Below are positions 1 to 9,250 of a stretch of 64,000 nt of DNA, piece by piece. Both the position numbers and the translations under genes were made by a program. Under the pieces are notes generated by a model. The model was not told where the DNA came from. It saw nothing but the letters and a program-made list of their open reading frames with translations, and did not search any database. Source of the stretch: Mahella sp. (lineage in GTDB: Bacteria > Bacillota > Clostridia > Mahellales > Mahellaceae); NCBI RefSeq assembly GCF_020054945.1, contig NZ_JAIHAU010000003.1:29948-93947 (forward strand), read 5' to 3'. Position 1 is the first letter of the stretch, and the number at the start of each line of letters is the position of its first letter.

Positions 1-478
1 GTTTTAAGCTGTTGAGCGCTTCTTTTAGCGCCGCTCTGTCCGACGACCAATTGGCCGCTATGCGGGCCTTGCTATCAACGGCTACGATGCTCATATGCTC
101 CTGAGGCAACAAACCGTCTATCAGCTTATTTATCTCGTCCTTGGCCTTGTCGAAGCGGCTGGGTTTGACATCAACGGCCTGCATGCTGGCCGAGACATCC
201 AGTATGATCACATAATCGTAACCCTGAGCCTCCGATGCCAGGTAAGGCCTTGCTATCATAAGCGTTATAACGGCCGCGGCCAAAAGCTGGAGCAACAGCA
301 GCAAATTCCTCTTGAGGCGTTGCCACGGCTGGCTGGCCTGCACATCTTTCAATGCCATCCTCCAGAGAAACGTGCTGGATACCTCTACATCCTCATGTTG
401 CTGCTTGAGCAGGTATAGCAGTATTATAGCCGGTATGGACAGGCCGAATAACAAGCCCCACGGGTTGATAAAGTTCAT
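1..478 (-). CDS. BatA-like VWA-domain membrane protein (partial, C-terminus outside window)
   Basis: Reading leftward from an ATG at 478, 159 codons are open to the window edge. The N-terminal part has two membrane segments (about residues 6-24 and 59-76), the arrangement of the BatA/aerotolerance N-terminal domain. A von Willebrand A fold follows, with the MIDAS motif DVSAS at residues 94-98, which in the family binds a divalent metal and mediates protein contacts. The ATG overlaps the stop of the DUF58 gene (ATGA, 478-475), so translation is probably coupled. By family knowledge, MoxR, DUF58 and VWA proteins work together in metal insertion, complex assembly or envelope functions; the specific client here is unknown. 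The C-terminal half cannot be judged. Confidence 0.85.
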   Translation of the reverse strand, partial: MNFINPWGLLFGLSIPAIILLYLLKQQHEDVEVSSTFLWRMALKDVQASQPWQRLKRNLLLLLQLLAAAVITLMIARPYLASEAQGYDYVIILDVSASMQAVDVKPSRFDKAKDEINKLIDGLLPQEHMSIVAVDSKARIAANWSSDRAALKEALNSLK

Positions 479-1356
479 CGCACAACCCCCGTCGCAAAAA
501 GGCTGTCGAATATCACTCTATCCACCCCCACCGCGCTGCTGACTGGAATATAATGCACGCCGCGCTCATAACAAAACCGGCGGTTATCGGAGAGAAAATC
601 ATCCAGCGCCTTTTTATAGGCCGACAACACGTCTTGTTTTATGGTTATATCGCGGTATTCATAGCCTTCTATATCCAGCAGCCGCACGCTGTCCTGCCAT
701 GGCGGCTCCATCTCCTGCGGTGCCATTATATGGATTATGGTCGTATCCTGCTTTTTATATTGCAGGTATTTTATGCCCTCTTTATAGCCGTCTTCGGAAA
801 AAAGATCGGTCAATATAATAGATATACCGCTCCTGGAACCCAGCCCTTCGTATGACTTTATAGCGCCTGACAGGCCGGTTTTGCCGTTAAAATCGATACC
901 GTCTATAAATTTGAGCGCGCGCCAAAAGGATTGCTTGCCCGAAAGGATCGGCATACTGATTTGCACCCTCTGATTTAACGCCGCCACCGCCGTTCTATCG
1001 AAATTAGACAAGGCTATATATACGAGCGCCGCGGCTATCTGCTTTGCGAAAAATCCCTTGTTGGGCTCTCCCCAGTCCATGGATTTGCTACAGTCGAGAA
1101 AGACGGTAACGACAGTCTCCCTCTCCTCGGTAAAAAGCTTGAGGAAAAGCCTCTCGAAACGCGCATAAGCGTTCCAGTCGATGTGCCGGAAATCATCACC
1201 GGGCACATATTCCTTGAAATCGGAGAATTCCACCGAGCTGCCTTTGGCATGCGATTTGCGGTTGCCTCCGGCATCGCCTTTGACCATCATGCGCGTCGAT
1301 AGCGACAAACGTTCCAGCTTGTTCAAAAAATCCTGCTCCAAAAGCGTCTGAGCCAC
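475..1356 (-). CDS. DUF58 domain-containing protein
   Basis: The 293-residue protein carries the DUF58 signature around residues 41-72 (EF..F.EY.PGDD.R.IDW...AR), followed by a VWA-like strand with DCSKS at 88-92. It has no membrane segment and so is probably cytosolic. Start is GTG at 1356, preceded by GGGGATGATGAA. It lies 11 bp after moxR and overlaps the downstream VWA gene by 4 bp. DUF58 proteins are almost always partners of MoxR ATPases, as here. The molecular role of the family is not established. Confidence 0.9.
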   Translation of the reverse strand: MAQTLLEQDFLNKLERLSLSTRMMVKGDAGGNRKSHAKGSSVEFSDFKEYVPGDDFRHIDWNAYARFERLFLKLFTEERETVVTVFLDCSKSMDWGEPNKGFFAKQIAAALVYIALSNFDRTAVAALNQRVQISMPILSGKQSFWRALKFIDGIDFNGKTGLSGAIKSYEGLGSRSGISIILTDLFSEDGYKEGIKYLQYKKQDTTIIHIMAPQEMEPPWQDSVRLLDIEGYEYRDITIKQDVLSAYKKALDDFLSDNRRFCYERGVHYIPVSSAVGVDRVIFDSLFATGVVR

Positions 1357-1367
1357 TTCATCATCCC

Positions 1368-2354
1368 CTATTCGGCCAAAGCATCTATTATTTCATCTAT
1401 AATGCCATCAGACGTGCGGCCTTCGGCCAACCCTTCGAAATTCAGAAATATCCTGTGGCGCAGCGCAGGATATGCGGCATATTTTATATCATCGAATGAT
1501 ACGTTATAACGCCCCTCCATAAGCGCACGGACTTTGGCAGCCGATATTATGGCCTGCGCTCCGCGAGGGCTGGAGCCATAGCGCACATAGCGCCTCGCAA
1601 CATCCGGCGCTCCATCTATTTCAGGGTGAGTGGCCAGCACCAGCCTCAAAGCATAATCCTGTACACCCCTTGCTATAGGCACATGTCTGGCTATCTCCCT
1701 CAACTGCAGTATGGCGTCGCCGTCGACTGCTTTATGCGCCACGACATCGTCGCCGGCAGTGGTCAGTTCTATGATGGCGTGCAATTCTTCAAGGGATGGA
1801 AAGTCCACCAACAATTTAAAGAAGAAACGATCCAATTGCGCTTCGGGCAAGGGATAAGTACCCTCCTGCTCCAATGGATTCTGCGTAGCCAATACAAAAT
1901 AAGGCTCGGGCAGACCGCGGGTTTGCCCCGCCACCGTCACGCTGTGCTCCTGCATAGCCTCGAGCAGCGCGCTTTGCGTCTTGGGCGTCGCGCGGTTTAT
2001 CTCGTCGGCCAGCACTATATTGGCAAATATGGGGCCGGGCTGAAAGCTGAACCTGTTGTTGCCCTGCTCGTCCTTCATGATGATATTGGTGCCGGTTATA
2101 TCGGCCGGCATAAGGTCGGGCGTAAATTGTATGCGGTTAAAGCTCAGATCCAGCACGTGTCCCAACGTTTTGACCAATCTGGTTTTGCCCAGGCCAGGTA
2201 CGCCTTCAAGCAAGACGTTACCGCCGGCTATAACAGCCATGAGCACCTGGCGTATTATCTCACGTTGGCCTATGATTTCTTTGGCTATCTCGCCTTCTAT
2301 GGATTTCACTTTATCGGCGAAAGATTCGATCATCTCAGCATTTATCTCATCCAT
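1368..2354 (-). CDS. MoxR-family AAA+ ATPase
   Basis: The protein is a MoxR-type AAA+ ATPase of about 328 residues. Walker A is GVPGLGKT (about residues 51-58), Walker B ends in ADEINR, and sensor 1 lies in the ATQNPLEQEG stretch. MoxR ATPases act as chaperone-like factors that mature or insert cofactors into partner complexes, usually with VWA proteins. An upstream in-frame ATG at 2372 overlaps the previous stop, but the ribosome binding site AAAGGAG lies downstream of it and points to ATG 2354 (6-nt spacing; ATG 2357 is the alternative). It is flanked by the coiled-coil membrane protein gene and the DUF58 gene in one operon. Confidence 0.92.
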   Translation of the reverse strand: MDEINAEMIESFADKVKSIEGEIAKEIIGQREIIRQVLMAVIAGGNVLLEGVPGLGKTRLVKTLGHVLDLSFNRIQFTPDLMPADITGTNIIMKDEQGNNRFSFQPGPIFANIVLADEINRATPKTQSALLEAMQEHSVTVAGQTRGLPEPYFVLATQNPLEQEGTYPLPEAQLDRFFFKLLVDFPSLEELHAIIELTTAGDDVVAHKAVDGDAILQLREIARHVPIARGVQDYALRLVLATHPEIDGAPDVARRYVRYGSSPRGAQAIISAAKVRALMEGRYNVSFDDIKYAAYPALRHRIFLNFEGLAEGRTSDGIIDEIIDALAE

Positions 2355-2368
2355 CATATACTCCTTTC

Positions 2369-4018
2369 TCATTCTACCAGCGAGCTAAAATATTGCCTGA
2401 CGGTCTCGCGCATATTCGGCGGTATAGCGCTGCGCTCCATGCTCTCCATCGCCTGGCTCTGATAATCGCCGAACACCTCATTATATGGTATAAAGCCATC
2501 GAAGCTGCCTAGGCCGTTGCCCACATCAGTTTGCTGGCTGTCGCCGCTATCCGACGGCTTATCGGTTATATGGCTTGTTTCTCCGCCATCACCCAATCGT
2601 GTCGGGTCATATATGCGCTCATATTCGGCATAGGAATCGGGATCGCCTTCCGGCTTGTTCGTGCTGCCACTTGAGCCGCTGCTATTGCTATTCCCCGCAT
2701 CCTGGTTTGTATGGCCGCTGCCGATACCGCTGCCAGATCCATTGCTATCGCCGGAACCGCTGCCATCGCTCGGACTGTTGCCGCTGCCAGAACCGCTGCC
2801 GCTGCCCGAATTCCTATCGGATCCGTCCTGTCCTTCCGAGCCGCTGTTTTGAGAACCTGTGCCGCCCGACGAGGCCACCTGCATACCCCCTTGACCCGCT
2901 GCCTGGGCTATCTGCCCCTTCATCTGTTGGAGCGCATACTGCATATCGGCCGGCTCGCCCGATACGCCTTGCGCCATCTGCATGAGCTGCTCCTGCAATC
3001 CGTCCAGCGCGGCCGAAGACAGGCTCGTGCCGGCGGCCATATCTGACGCCATAGCATCGGCGGCAGCCTGCAGCCCTTCTTTCAACTGCGGGTCGCTCGC
3101 GGCAGCGGCAGCATCGGCCAGCGCCTTTTGCAACTCGGCCGCGGTTTCTTTGTCCAATCCCTGCCGCAGCATGTCCTTAAGCCTCTCCATTTCCGATTCG
3201 ATGGCTTCGGCGTCCTGACCTTCCACGGCATTGGCCAGCGCTTTGGTGATATCGCTCTTATCCAGACTCCGGGCGATGGAAGCCATTTGAGTCAATCTCG
3301 TCTGCTCCAGCATTTTCTCCAGCGCCTCTTCGGTCTTGGATATGTCCTTCATAGCCTCTTTGTAATCGGATTGATCTTTGAGATCCCGTTTTAATTCCTC
3401 CAACAGCTTGGTTATATCCTGTTTCTGCTCATCGCTTATCTCGGCCTCACGCGTCAATTCATCCTCCGCTTTGTCTATATCGGCCAAGCCTTTATCGATA
3501 GCCTCCTGCACCCTCAATCTCTCGCGTATGACATCATCTTGCGGATTGGGTATAAACGAAAGGACGATTAAAATCGCAGCCATAGCAGCACTGGCATATA
3601 ACCAGCGTTTCGGTATAACCCATACAGGTATCGATCCGTAGTCGAACGACTTCAAGCGCTTGAGCGTGTCCCGTCGCTGAAGCACGGCAAAAGCATCATT
3701 CCTGCCGCTCATCTCGTAAGATGTGATGACGCGCTGCTGTAAGCCGCGGTCATCGATCTCATAAGCCACTTTGGTCAAAGATGGCCTGAATACCATGCCC
3801 AGTACCATAAACAGTGCTAAAACGGCCGCGGCACCGAGCAATATATACAAATCCAATCCCATTATAGGGTAAAAAAACGATGCGATAATCCATGCGATGG
3901 CATATATGAGCGCTGCTAATGTGCCCAGAAAAACATAATTTATGAAATGCCTGAGCAATATCCTTTTGCGCACCGGCAGCATAGCCCTGTAAATAGCGCC
4001 GTTAATAGCCGTTTTCAT
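2369..4018 (-). CDS. Membrane protein with coiled coil and Ser/Gly-rich region
   Basis: I do not recognise a named family with confidence; the layout resembles DUF4175-type proteins found beside MoxR clusters. The product of about 549 residues has two hydrophobic segments near residues 25-78, a third near 140-160, then a long charged coiled-coil and Ala-rich stretch (about 165-380), a very Gly/Ser/Asn/Asp-rich low-complexity segment (about 385-455), and a polar C-terminal tail ending in a short amphipathic block. The GTG at 4027 lies 1 bp after the permease stop, but a strong GAGGTGG site sits 5 nt before ATG 4018, so I chose that start. It probably scaffolds the MoxR/DUF58 partners at the membrane (inference). 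Confidence 0.8.
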   Translation of the reverse strand: MKTAINGAIYRAMLPVRKRILLRHFINYVFLGTLAALIYAIAWIIASFFYPIMGLDLYILLGAAAVLALFMVLGMVFRPSLTKVAYEIDDRGLQQRVITSYEMSGRNDAFAVLQRRDTLKRLKSFDYGSIPVWVIPKRWLYASAAMAAILIVLSFIPNPQDDVIRERLRVQEAIDKGLADIDKAEDELTREAEISDEQKQDITKLLEELKRDLKDQSDYKEAMKDISKTEEALEKMLEQTRLTQMASIARSLDKSDITKALANAVEGQDAEAIESEMERLKDMLRQGLDKETAAELQKALADAAAAASDPQLKEGLQAAADAMASDMAAGTSLSSAALDGLQEQLMQMAQGVSGEPADMQYALQQMKGQIAQAAGQGGMQVASSGGTGSQNSGSEGQDGSDRNSGSGSGSGSGNSPSDGSGSGDSNGSGSGIGSGHTNQDAGNSNSSGSSGSTNKPEGDPDSYAEYERIYDPTRLGDGGETSHITDKPSDSGDSQQTDVGNGLGSFDGFIPYNEVFGDYQSQAMESMERSAIPPNMRETVRQYFSSLVE

Positions 4019-4028
4019 ATCGGCCACC

Positions 4029-4979
4029 TCAATTCACACCCGTACCAGCACTATGGCGTTTTGATGAATGTATAGTCCGCACCGGTTTTATAACCCATGC
4101 GCTTATAAGCAGCAAAACAACCGATATGACCGATATAATAACCAAATTGGTACCCCATATACCCAGTTTTTGAGCCATCCACGACAGGCTGCCTGTCATC
4201 GCAACATTGGCATTATACATAGCAGACGATATTCCTAATATGGGCAGCCCCATACCTCCGGTATTCCCCGACTGTTGCCCCAGCAGGTCGGATAAACCGA
4301 CAGCCGGGTTTAAGTAAAATGGAAACGGTATGTACACACTGCTGAAATTTGGATTTCTGCCTAAAAACTCCGACATCATATACGTACCGAGCAATAAAGT
4401 GATTATACCAAGGGCAAATATAACGATATATGCCACCACTGTAGCCGTCGATGTCTTTTTAAATAGTACCGAACAAAATATGCCTATACTGCCAACTGCG
4501 AAAGCCGTTATAAGATAAAATGCAAAGAGTGTGACGATATCCATCGGCGCTATGCCCCCGAATAAGAATACCAGGCTGAAAAGCGGTATCGATGCTATGG
4601 TTAGAAGCAGCACAAAGCTCATAGACGACAACATCTTACCTAAAACTATGGAAAGGGAGGACAACGGTGTGCACAGCAACAGATCCAGCGTCTGTTTCTC
4701 GCGTTCGCCGCTTATAGCGCCCGCCGTCTGTGCCGGTATAAGTATTATTATAAGCATAAATTGTATAAACGCTAAAATCATGTATAACTGTAACCCGAGG
4801 TTGCTACTGATATTCACACCTCCATAGCGCGACATGGTCCGCACACTGGCCGTTAAAAACAGATAGGCTATGGCCAGCATAATAGCCAGATAACCCACCA
4901 CCATAAGCACCGTACGCCAGCTTCTCATGCGTATTTTCAATTCGCTGGCCAGCACCGGATTGCTAAACCATCTCTTCAT
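4029..4979 (-). CDS. ABC-2 type transporter permease
   Basis: The 316-residue integral membrane protein has about six hydrophobic segments. The first is near residues 24-45, followed by the ABC-2 pattern in which a conserved GERE..TLDLLL cytoplasmic stretch (about 91-103) precedes the third segment. It pairs with the ATPase whose gene overlaps by 17 bp upstream, so together they should form one exporter. A substrate cannot be read from the sequence. GldF/NosY-like permeases next to a large secreted protein are a known arrangement, and the 854-residue gene upstream fits that pattern. Confidence 0.9.
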   Translation of the reverse strand: MKRWFSNPVLASELKIRMRSWRTVLMVVGYLAIMLAIAYLFLTASVRTMSRYGGVNISSNLGLQLYMILAFIQFMLIIILIPAQTAGAISGEREKQTLDLLLCTPLSSLSIVLGKMLSSMSFVLLLTIASIPLFSLVFLFGGIAPMDIVTLFAFYLITAFAVGSIGIFCSVLFKKTSTATVVAYIVIFALGIITLLLGTYMMSEFLGRNPNFSSVYIPFPFYLNPAVGLSDLLGQQSGNTGGMGLPILGISSAMYNANVAMTGSLSWMAQKLGIWGTNLVIISVISVVLLLISAWVIKPVRTIHSSKRHSAGTGVN

Positions 4980-5892
4980 CCTGCGTCACCTCCATAAATA
5001 CCTTCTCCAGGTTGCCGTCAGTTTTGCTAAATGATATTACAGGCACATCATTGACCACAAGTGTTTTTAAAAGCGGCCAAAGGTCTTCGTCCTTGCCTTT
5101 ATATCCAATCTCCAGCACATCATCTTCCTGAAATATATTACTGACCATCGGCTGTTCTTTGAGTATATTTATAGCCCTGTCCATATCGTCCAGCAACTTT
5201 ATTCTGACCGTTAGCCTGCCCGATATTGTTTCCATTATATTCCTTACATCGCCGCTCACCACCAGCCTGCCATGCTCTATAATGCCTATGCTATCGCACA
5301 TCTCGGACAACTCAGACAGTATATGGGAGCTTACCAATACGGTCTTGCCCATATTCTTGAGCTCCTTGAGTATATTCTTAAGTTCCACACGCGCTCGCGG
5401 ATCCATGCCCGACGCCGGCTCATCGAGTATCAGCAATTCAGGATCGTGCATAAGGCTGCGCGCAAGGCAAAGACGCTGTTTCATGCCGCGCGACAACGAA
5501 TCCACGTAAGTATCTCGCTTATTAGCTAACCCCACAAGGTCGAGCAACCCCTCTGCGGTTTTTTGCCTTTCTTTATAAGGAATGCCATATGAAGCGCCAT
5601 AAAAGTCCAAATACTCGATAGCTTTCAGATTATCGTATACTCCAAAGAAATCCGGCATGTAACCCACCTTGCGGCGTACTTTTATAGGTTCCTCCACCAC
5701 ATCGAATCCCGCAACCCTAACACTGCCCGACGTAGGTGCCAGCAAGGTGGCAGCTATCCTCATGGTAGTGGTCTTACCCGCCCCATTCGGGCCTACAAAT
5801 CCAAATACATGTCCGCGCTCCACGGTCATATTAAGATGATCGACGGCTACAAATTTACCGTAACGCTTGACAAGATCCTCGACGACAAGCAT
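4963..5892 (-). CDS. ABC transporter ATP-binding protein
   Basis: The 309-residue ABC ATPase has Walker A GPNGAGKTT near residue 34, ABC signature SRGMKQR, Walker B LLILDEP and the switch histidine in VSSHIL. A C-terminal extension of about 90 residues is usual for ABC-2 exporter ATPases (GldA/CcmA/NatA-like). Its start ATG shares one base with the stop of the upstream 854-residue gene (TGATG at 5892), and its end overlaps the permease start by 17 bp, indicating tight coupling. It supplies the energy for the adjacent permease. Confidence 0.93.
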   Translation of the reverse strand: MLVVEDLVKRYGKFVAVDHLNMTVERGHVFGFVGPNGAGKTTTMRIAATLLAPTSGSVRVAGFDVVEEPIKVRRKVGYMPDFFGVYDNLKAIEYLDFYGASYGIPYKERQKTAEGLLDLVGLANKRDTYVDSLSRGMKQRLCLARSLMHDPELLILDEPASGMDPRARVELKNILKELKNMGKTVLVSSHILSELSEMCDSIGIIEHGRLVVSGDVRNIMETISGRLTVRIKLLDDMDRAINILKEQPMVSNIFQEDDVLEIGYKGKDEDLWPLLKTLVVNDVPVISFSKTDGNLEKVFMEVTQDEEMV

Positions 5893-8456
5893 CAGCGTTT
5901 CCTCCCTTCCATGGCTATGGCAGGCACCTGTATTTCCATACCAACAGCATTTACAGCTATCTCTATAACTCCATCGTCGTTTATAAAACGATCAACCGCA
6001 TCGCCTTCTATATCTATAGAGCCCGATGATGTTGAACTGATGGATAAGCCTTTGCCAGATTCCACGTAGTCTTTTTTATCGTTATCGTATACAAACAGTT
6101 TAATAGCCGAACCCTGTGCCTTGTTTATTATCGGTACGTCTATATGGACTTTATCTATATCGGCATCCGCGAAGCCTCCCATATCAAACCCAAATATCGC
6201 CATTCCACGTTCTATGAATACAGTCATATTAATACCTTCACCATTTATCGCAAGGCTGCCAGATTTGCGATAATCGATATATGGATTTATAACCCCGGGT
6301 GGCAGGTTTACTATCCCGTTCCTTTCAAAATTCACATCAAACCCACCCGTTATCACATTCGTATGATAAGCGGTAGCTGGTATTTGACCGTTAACCTTTA
6401 TATCATCGGTTATTTTTTGGTCTATAAATGCAAATACCTTGAGAAATCCATCGTCGGGTGAAACGCTCGCACTCACAGAAGTTTGAGATGAAACTGACAT
6501 GCCCGGGCCTATCGCTACTGTATATGGTGCACTAAGTCCTGGCATAGCGATATTCTCCATGATGCTCCTCCTGGCCATCATTTCTCTTTGTCTGTCCGTA
6601 AGGTCTGTGGGGTTTCCATTGCCATTCGGATTCGGATATAATTCGTCCAGTATGCTGTAAATTATATTTTGGTTGTATGAAATATAAACCGGTATCTGAA
6701 TAGATACATCCTTTGTTTCACCTGACGCCATATTGCCCATTATCTGATAGGCATAGGGCGTATAGATGGCCATATCCTCTACCGGATAAGGCAGGGTATT
6801 TGTTATAGTCCCCGATATCTTACCATCTCGGTAATAAAGATCGGTCTTAAATCCGCCAAATTGAGGTATTACCTCTTTCATGGAAAATGTCTTCATAATC
6901 CATACGCTGGCGTTATACATCTCAATATAAGCCGGATCACCCTGCACGGATTTAGCCTGCACTATGCGCGCCGTCTCACTGGTTTGCGAATTGGAAAGCC
7001 GCGCATATGGATCATTATATGGATCAAAGTTATCGTTACCGTTTATTGCTAATAACACATCCTTCCCGGTGCTTATGGTGTAATCGCCTTTGCGCGGCAT
7101 GAATACGCCGATATAGTTATCGACATTGGCTGCATTCCCATCGTCTTTTATGTTTATAACCGATATGGTGTTGGTTATGACGTCGTCGCCTTTAACCGTA
7201 TACCCGGCGGCATATATACCGCCGGAAAATGCCAATACCAGCAAAGGTATGGTAAACCACATCCATTCACGCTTATCAAAACGCTTTAACACGAAATAAT
7301 TTATAGGCCCGACTACGGCAAGATATATCAACAACAGTATTATCAATCCGTTTATAGACGGAATATCCATAGCCTTTATATTCTGAAGCGCTTGAAGAAT
7401 GCTCCAGTACTCATTTTGTTTGATCGATGTCCGCAGATCCGGGCTGCGCATATACATTGCCCTTTGCACATCGAGTTGCTTTGCAAGAATATTATCCCAT
7501 AATGCTTGGTTGCCCGCCCAACCGGTTATGGGCTCAAGGCCTAAATCGAAAGCCGATATGAAGATATAACCGTCCCCTTTGCGATGCTTTGCAATAATGC
7601 AATTATCCCCCTCATTAACCACTTCATCGGCTTTGTCCGCCTCTATTTCCATCAATTGAAACGGCGCATCGCTGTGGTTTTTCACGCCCGAGACAGTGTC
7701 CAGAACCGGTATTTCAGCTACGCTCACTATTTTACCTGACCTTAACGGGATAACTTTATCGGTCAATCCGCTCATTACCTTTTGACCGTTCGGGCCGGTG
7801 CCTACTATCAACAGCCCGCCGCTATCTATCCACACGTTCAATGCATCGATCTGCTTTTGCGATAACGCGCCGGTATCAAAATTGTTTATGATAAGCGCAG
7901 TGAAATTGTCGAGTACTTCTTTGCGATCAGGAAAGCTTTCGGCGTTTAAGTGAATGGTTTCATGATATGTAAACAACCCATCGTTGCCCGGTTTCTGCCA
8001 CCAGTAATTTAAGGCATCTTTATCATCGGTTAATACGCCCATAAGATACTGATTATAGTTCATGGGATAAAGGTTCTTTACCTCTATCTGCTTTATAGCT
8101 TTATCTTGCTGCATAAGACGAACCTGCATATTGCGCTGAACGGTGGAAAATTGCATATAGAGCGTGATACGCTTTTTTGAGCCTTGCGGTATTACGGCTT
8201 TGGTGGAAAACACCACAGCCGTACCGTCCTGCTGAATGGCCTCTGCCTCAAGCCAGCCGTCGATATCCGGCCCTTTATTCTCTATATCCACCACCACCGG
8301 CGTCCATTGCTGCATATTGAAATGGCTATCGAAGCCAACTTCAACTTCCATGGTCACATCATCGTTATCGGCAAATACCATAAGCGGTAATGCCAAGAGC
8401 GCTGAAATGATCATTGCAATAGCTATCAGGAAAGTAAAACAGCCCCTTTTGCTCAT
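5892..8456 (-). CDS. Large exported membrane-anchored protein of unknown function
   Basis: The 854-residue protein begins with a signal peptide-like segment (positive start, hydrophobic residues about 8-25, then VFADND). It continues with an extracellular beta-rich region and a Rossmann/glutaminase-like stretch (about 160-215, including ALNVWIDSGGLLIVGTGP), then two membrane segments near 370-390 and 400-425, and a long C-terminal extracellular part. This architecture recalls the auxiliary proteins of GldFG-type ABC systems, but I assign no function. The in-frame TTG at 8474 precedes the GGGAGGA site; ATG 8456, 7 nt after it, is the better start. It is the first gene of the operon that continues through ABC transporter, MoxR, DUF58 and VWA genes. 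Confidence 0.75.
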   Translation of the reverse strand: MSKRGCFTFLIAIAMIISALLALPLMVFADNDDVTMEVEVGFDSHFNMQQWTPVVVDIENKGPDIDGWLEAEAIQQDGTAVVFSTKAVIPQGSKKRITLYMQFSTVQRNMQVRLMQQDKAIKQIEVKNLYPMNYNQYLMGVLTDDKDALNYWWQKPGNDGLFTYHETIHLNAESFPDRKEVLDNFTALIINNFDTGALSQKQIDALNVWIDSGGLLIVGTGPNGQKVMSGLTDKVIPLRSGKIVSVAEIPVLDTVSGVKNHSDAPFQLMEIEADKADEVVNEGDNCIIAKHRKGDGYIFISAFDLGLEPITGWAGNQALWDNILAKQLDVQRAMYMRSPDLRTSIKQNEYWSILQALQNIKAMDIPSINGLIILLLIYLAVVGPINYFVLKRFDKREWMWFTIPLLVLAFSGGIYAAGYTVKGDDVITNTISVINIKDDGNAANVDNYIGVFMPRKGDYTISTGKDVLLAINGNDNFDPYNDPYARLSNSQTSETARIVQAKSVQGDPAYIEMYNASVWIMKTFSMKEVIPQFGGFKTDLYYRDGKISGTITNTLPYPVEDMAIYTPYAYQIMGNMASGETKDVSIQIPVYISYNQNIIYSILDELYPNPNGNGNPTDLTDRQREMMARRSIMENIAMPGLSAPYTVAIGPGMSVSSQTSVSASVSPDDGFLKVFAFIDQKITDDIKVNGQIPATAYHTNVITGGFDVNFERNGIVNLPPGVINPYIDYRKSGSLAINGEGINMTVFIERGMAIFGFDMGGFADADIDKVHIDVPIINKAQGSAIKLFVYDNDKKDYVESGKGLSISSTSSGSIDIEGDAVDRFINDDGVIEIAVNAVGMEIQVPAIAMEGRKR

Positions 8457-8555
8457 AAAATATCCTCCCAGCAATTTTTATTCAATTATTAAGACGTATC
8501 ATAGATGAAAAAGGTTTTTCTTCCAGTATAAAACCGAAATATGCCTCTGCCAGTC

Positions 8556-8564
8556 ATTATATCA
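8556..8564 (-). promoter_or_regulatory. Extended -10 promoter for the ABC/MoxR operon
   Basis: On the minus strand a TATAAT (8561-8556) is preceded by TGA (8564-8562), an extended -10 element about 100 bp before the 8456 start. No good -35 hexamer is visible at 17 bp. This is pattern evidence only. Confidence 0.4.
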
Positions 8565-8623
8565 TGCTGTATATCAGAATTGGTTACAAAAGTTTTACAT
8601 TTGTGTTAAGCAATTTAAAGCAT

Positions 8624-8666
8624 AAAAGGACAAGCATACGCCTTTAAGCATATACCTTGCCCTTTT
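8624..8666 (-). terminator. Rho-independent terminator after the ykuK-like gene
   Basis: Arms of 11 bp (8624-8634 and 8656-8666, AAAAGGGCAAG in the minus-strand RNA) pair fully if one G-U is allowed and are followed by a U-rich stretch. It ends the transcript of the YkuK-like gene and separates it from the next operon. Confidence 0.6.
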
Positions 8667-8689
8667 AAGTCCACTTATATCAAGCAGCG

Positions 8690-9178
8690 TTACATGGCTT
8701 TTGTATAACGATCGGCCACGCTGCTGGCTCCTACCGAATCGGGTTTTATTTGAGCGCACATCCCGCACCCGGTTATCATGCTGACCACCTCTTTTATGAT
8801 TTCGCGCGTTTTACCGTTTTTACCCACGTCCAAATGTATCTCCACATTCAGGCTGCCTAAACCACGAGCATCGAGCATCTCCATTATAAGATTGGCCACC
8901 TCGAGGCTGTAATTGGCCTCCATAAATATGCGCTGCTTGAATGAAGGTACGCGAGCTTGATAAAATCTTCTGTAAAAGTAGCGCCCGCCCTTACCCTCTC
9001 GGTATATTATTATAGCGGTAACAAAGCACACGTCTGCATGGACCTGTGAATCGGTTCCTATCATCAACCTATAGTCGCTTTCCTCGTCGGATATCACATA
9101 TTCCATGATATCATCGCACAAAGCATCTAAATCCATCCTGCCCTTGGTCGGGCTTATGAAATTCACCTGTCGCATCAT
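8690..9178 (-). CDS. YkuK-family RNase H-like protein
   Basis: The 162-residue protein matches the YkuK/DUF458 family, an RNase H fold group. Supporting features are the early IGTDSQVH motif (about residues 41-48) with its first acidic residue, the central FMEANYSLE segment with an acidic residue, and the C-terminal KPDSVGASSVADRYTK stretch. Family length is about 160-170, so it appears complete. No biochemical role is established; nuclease activity is predicted from the fold. Its promoter would have to lie in or beside the fold-back element at 9251-9567. Confidence 0.85.
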   Translation of the reverse strand: MMRQVNFISPTKGRMDLDALCDDIMEYVISDEESDYRLMIGTDSQVHADVCFVTAIIIYREGKGGRYFYRRFYQARVPSFKQRIFMEANYSLEVANLIMEMLDARGLGSLNVEIHLDVGKNGKTREIIKEVVSMITGCGMCAQIKPDSVGASSVADRYTKAM

Positions 9179-9240
9179 CTTCTTCTATTTTAGAATTTCT
9201 TTATTATTTTATCACTTATTCTCATAAAAATCATTAAGAA

Positions 9241-9250
9241 AATGTTAAAT
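9241..9250. repeat. 10-bp direct repeat, left copy
   Basis: AATGTTAAAT is repeated perfectly at 9568-9577 and borders the fold-back element exactly, as a target-site duplication would. Confidence 0.6.

Noticed and set aside
1626-2462. 278-codon open frame on the plus strand
   Set aside because: Antisense to moxR, whose protein is strongly conserved; no homology recognised.
2655-2860. Possible tandem repeat or CRISPR-like array
   Set aside because: It is Gly/Ser codon low complexity inside a coding frame, with no regular spacer-repeat pattern.
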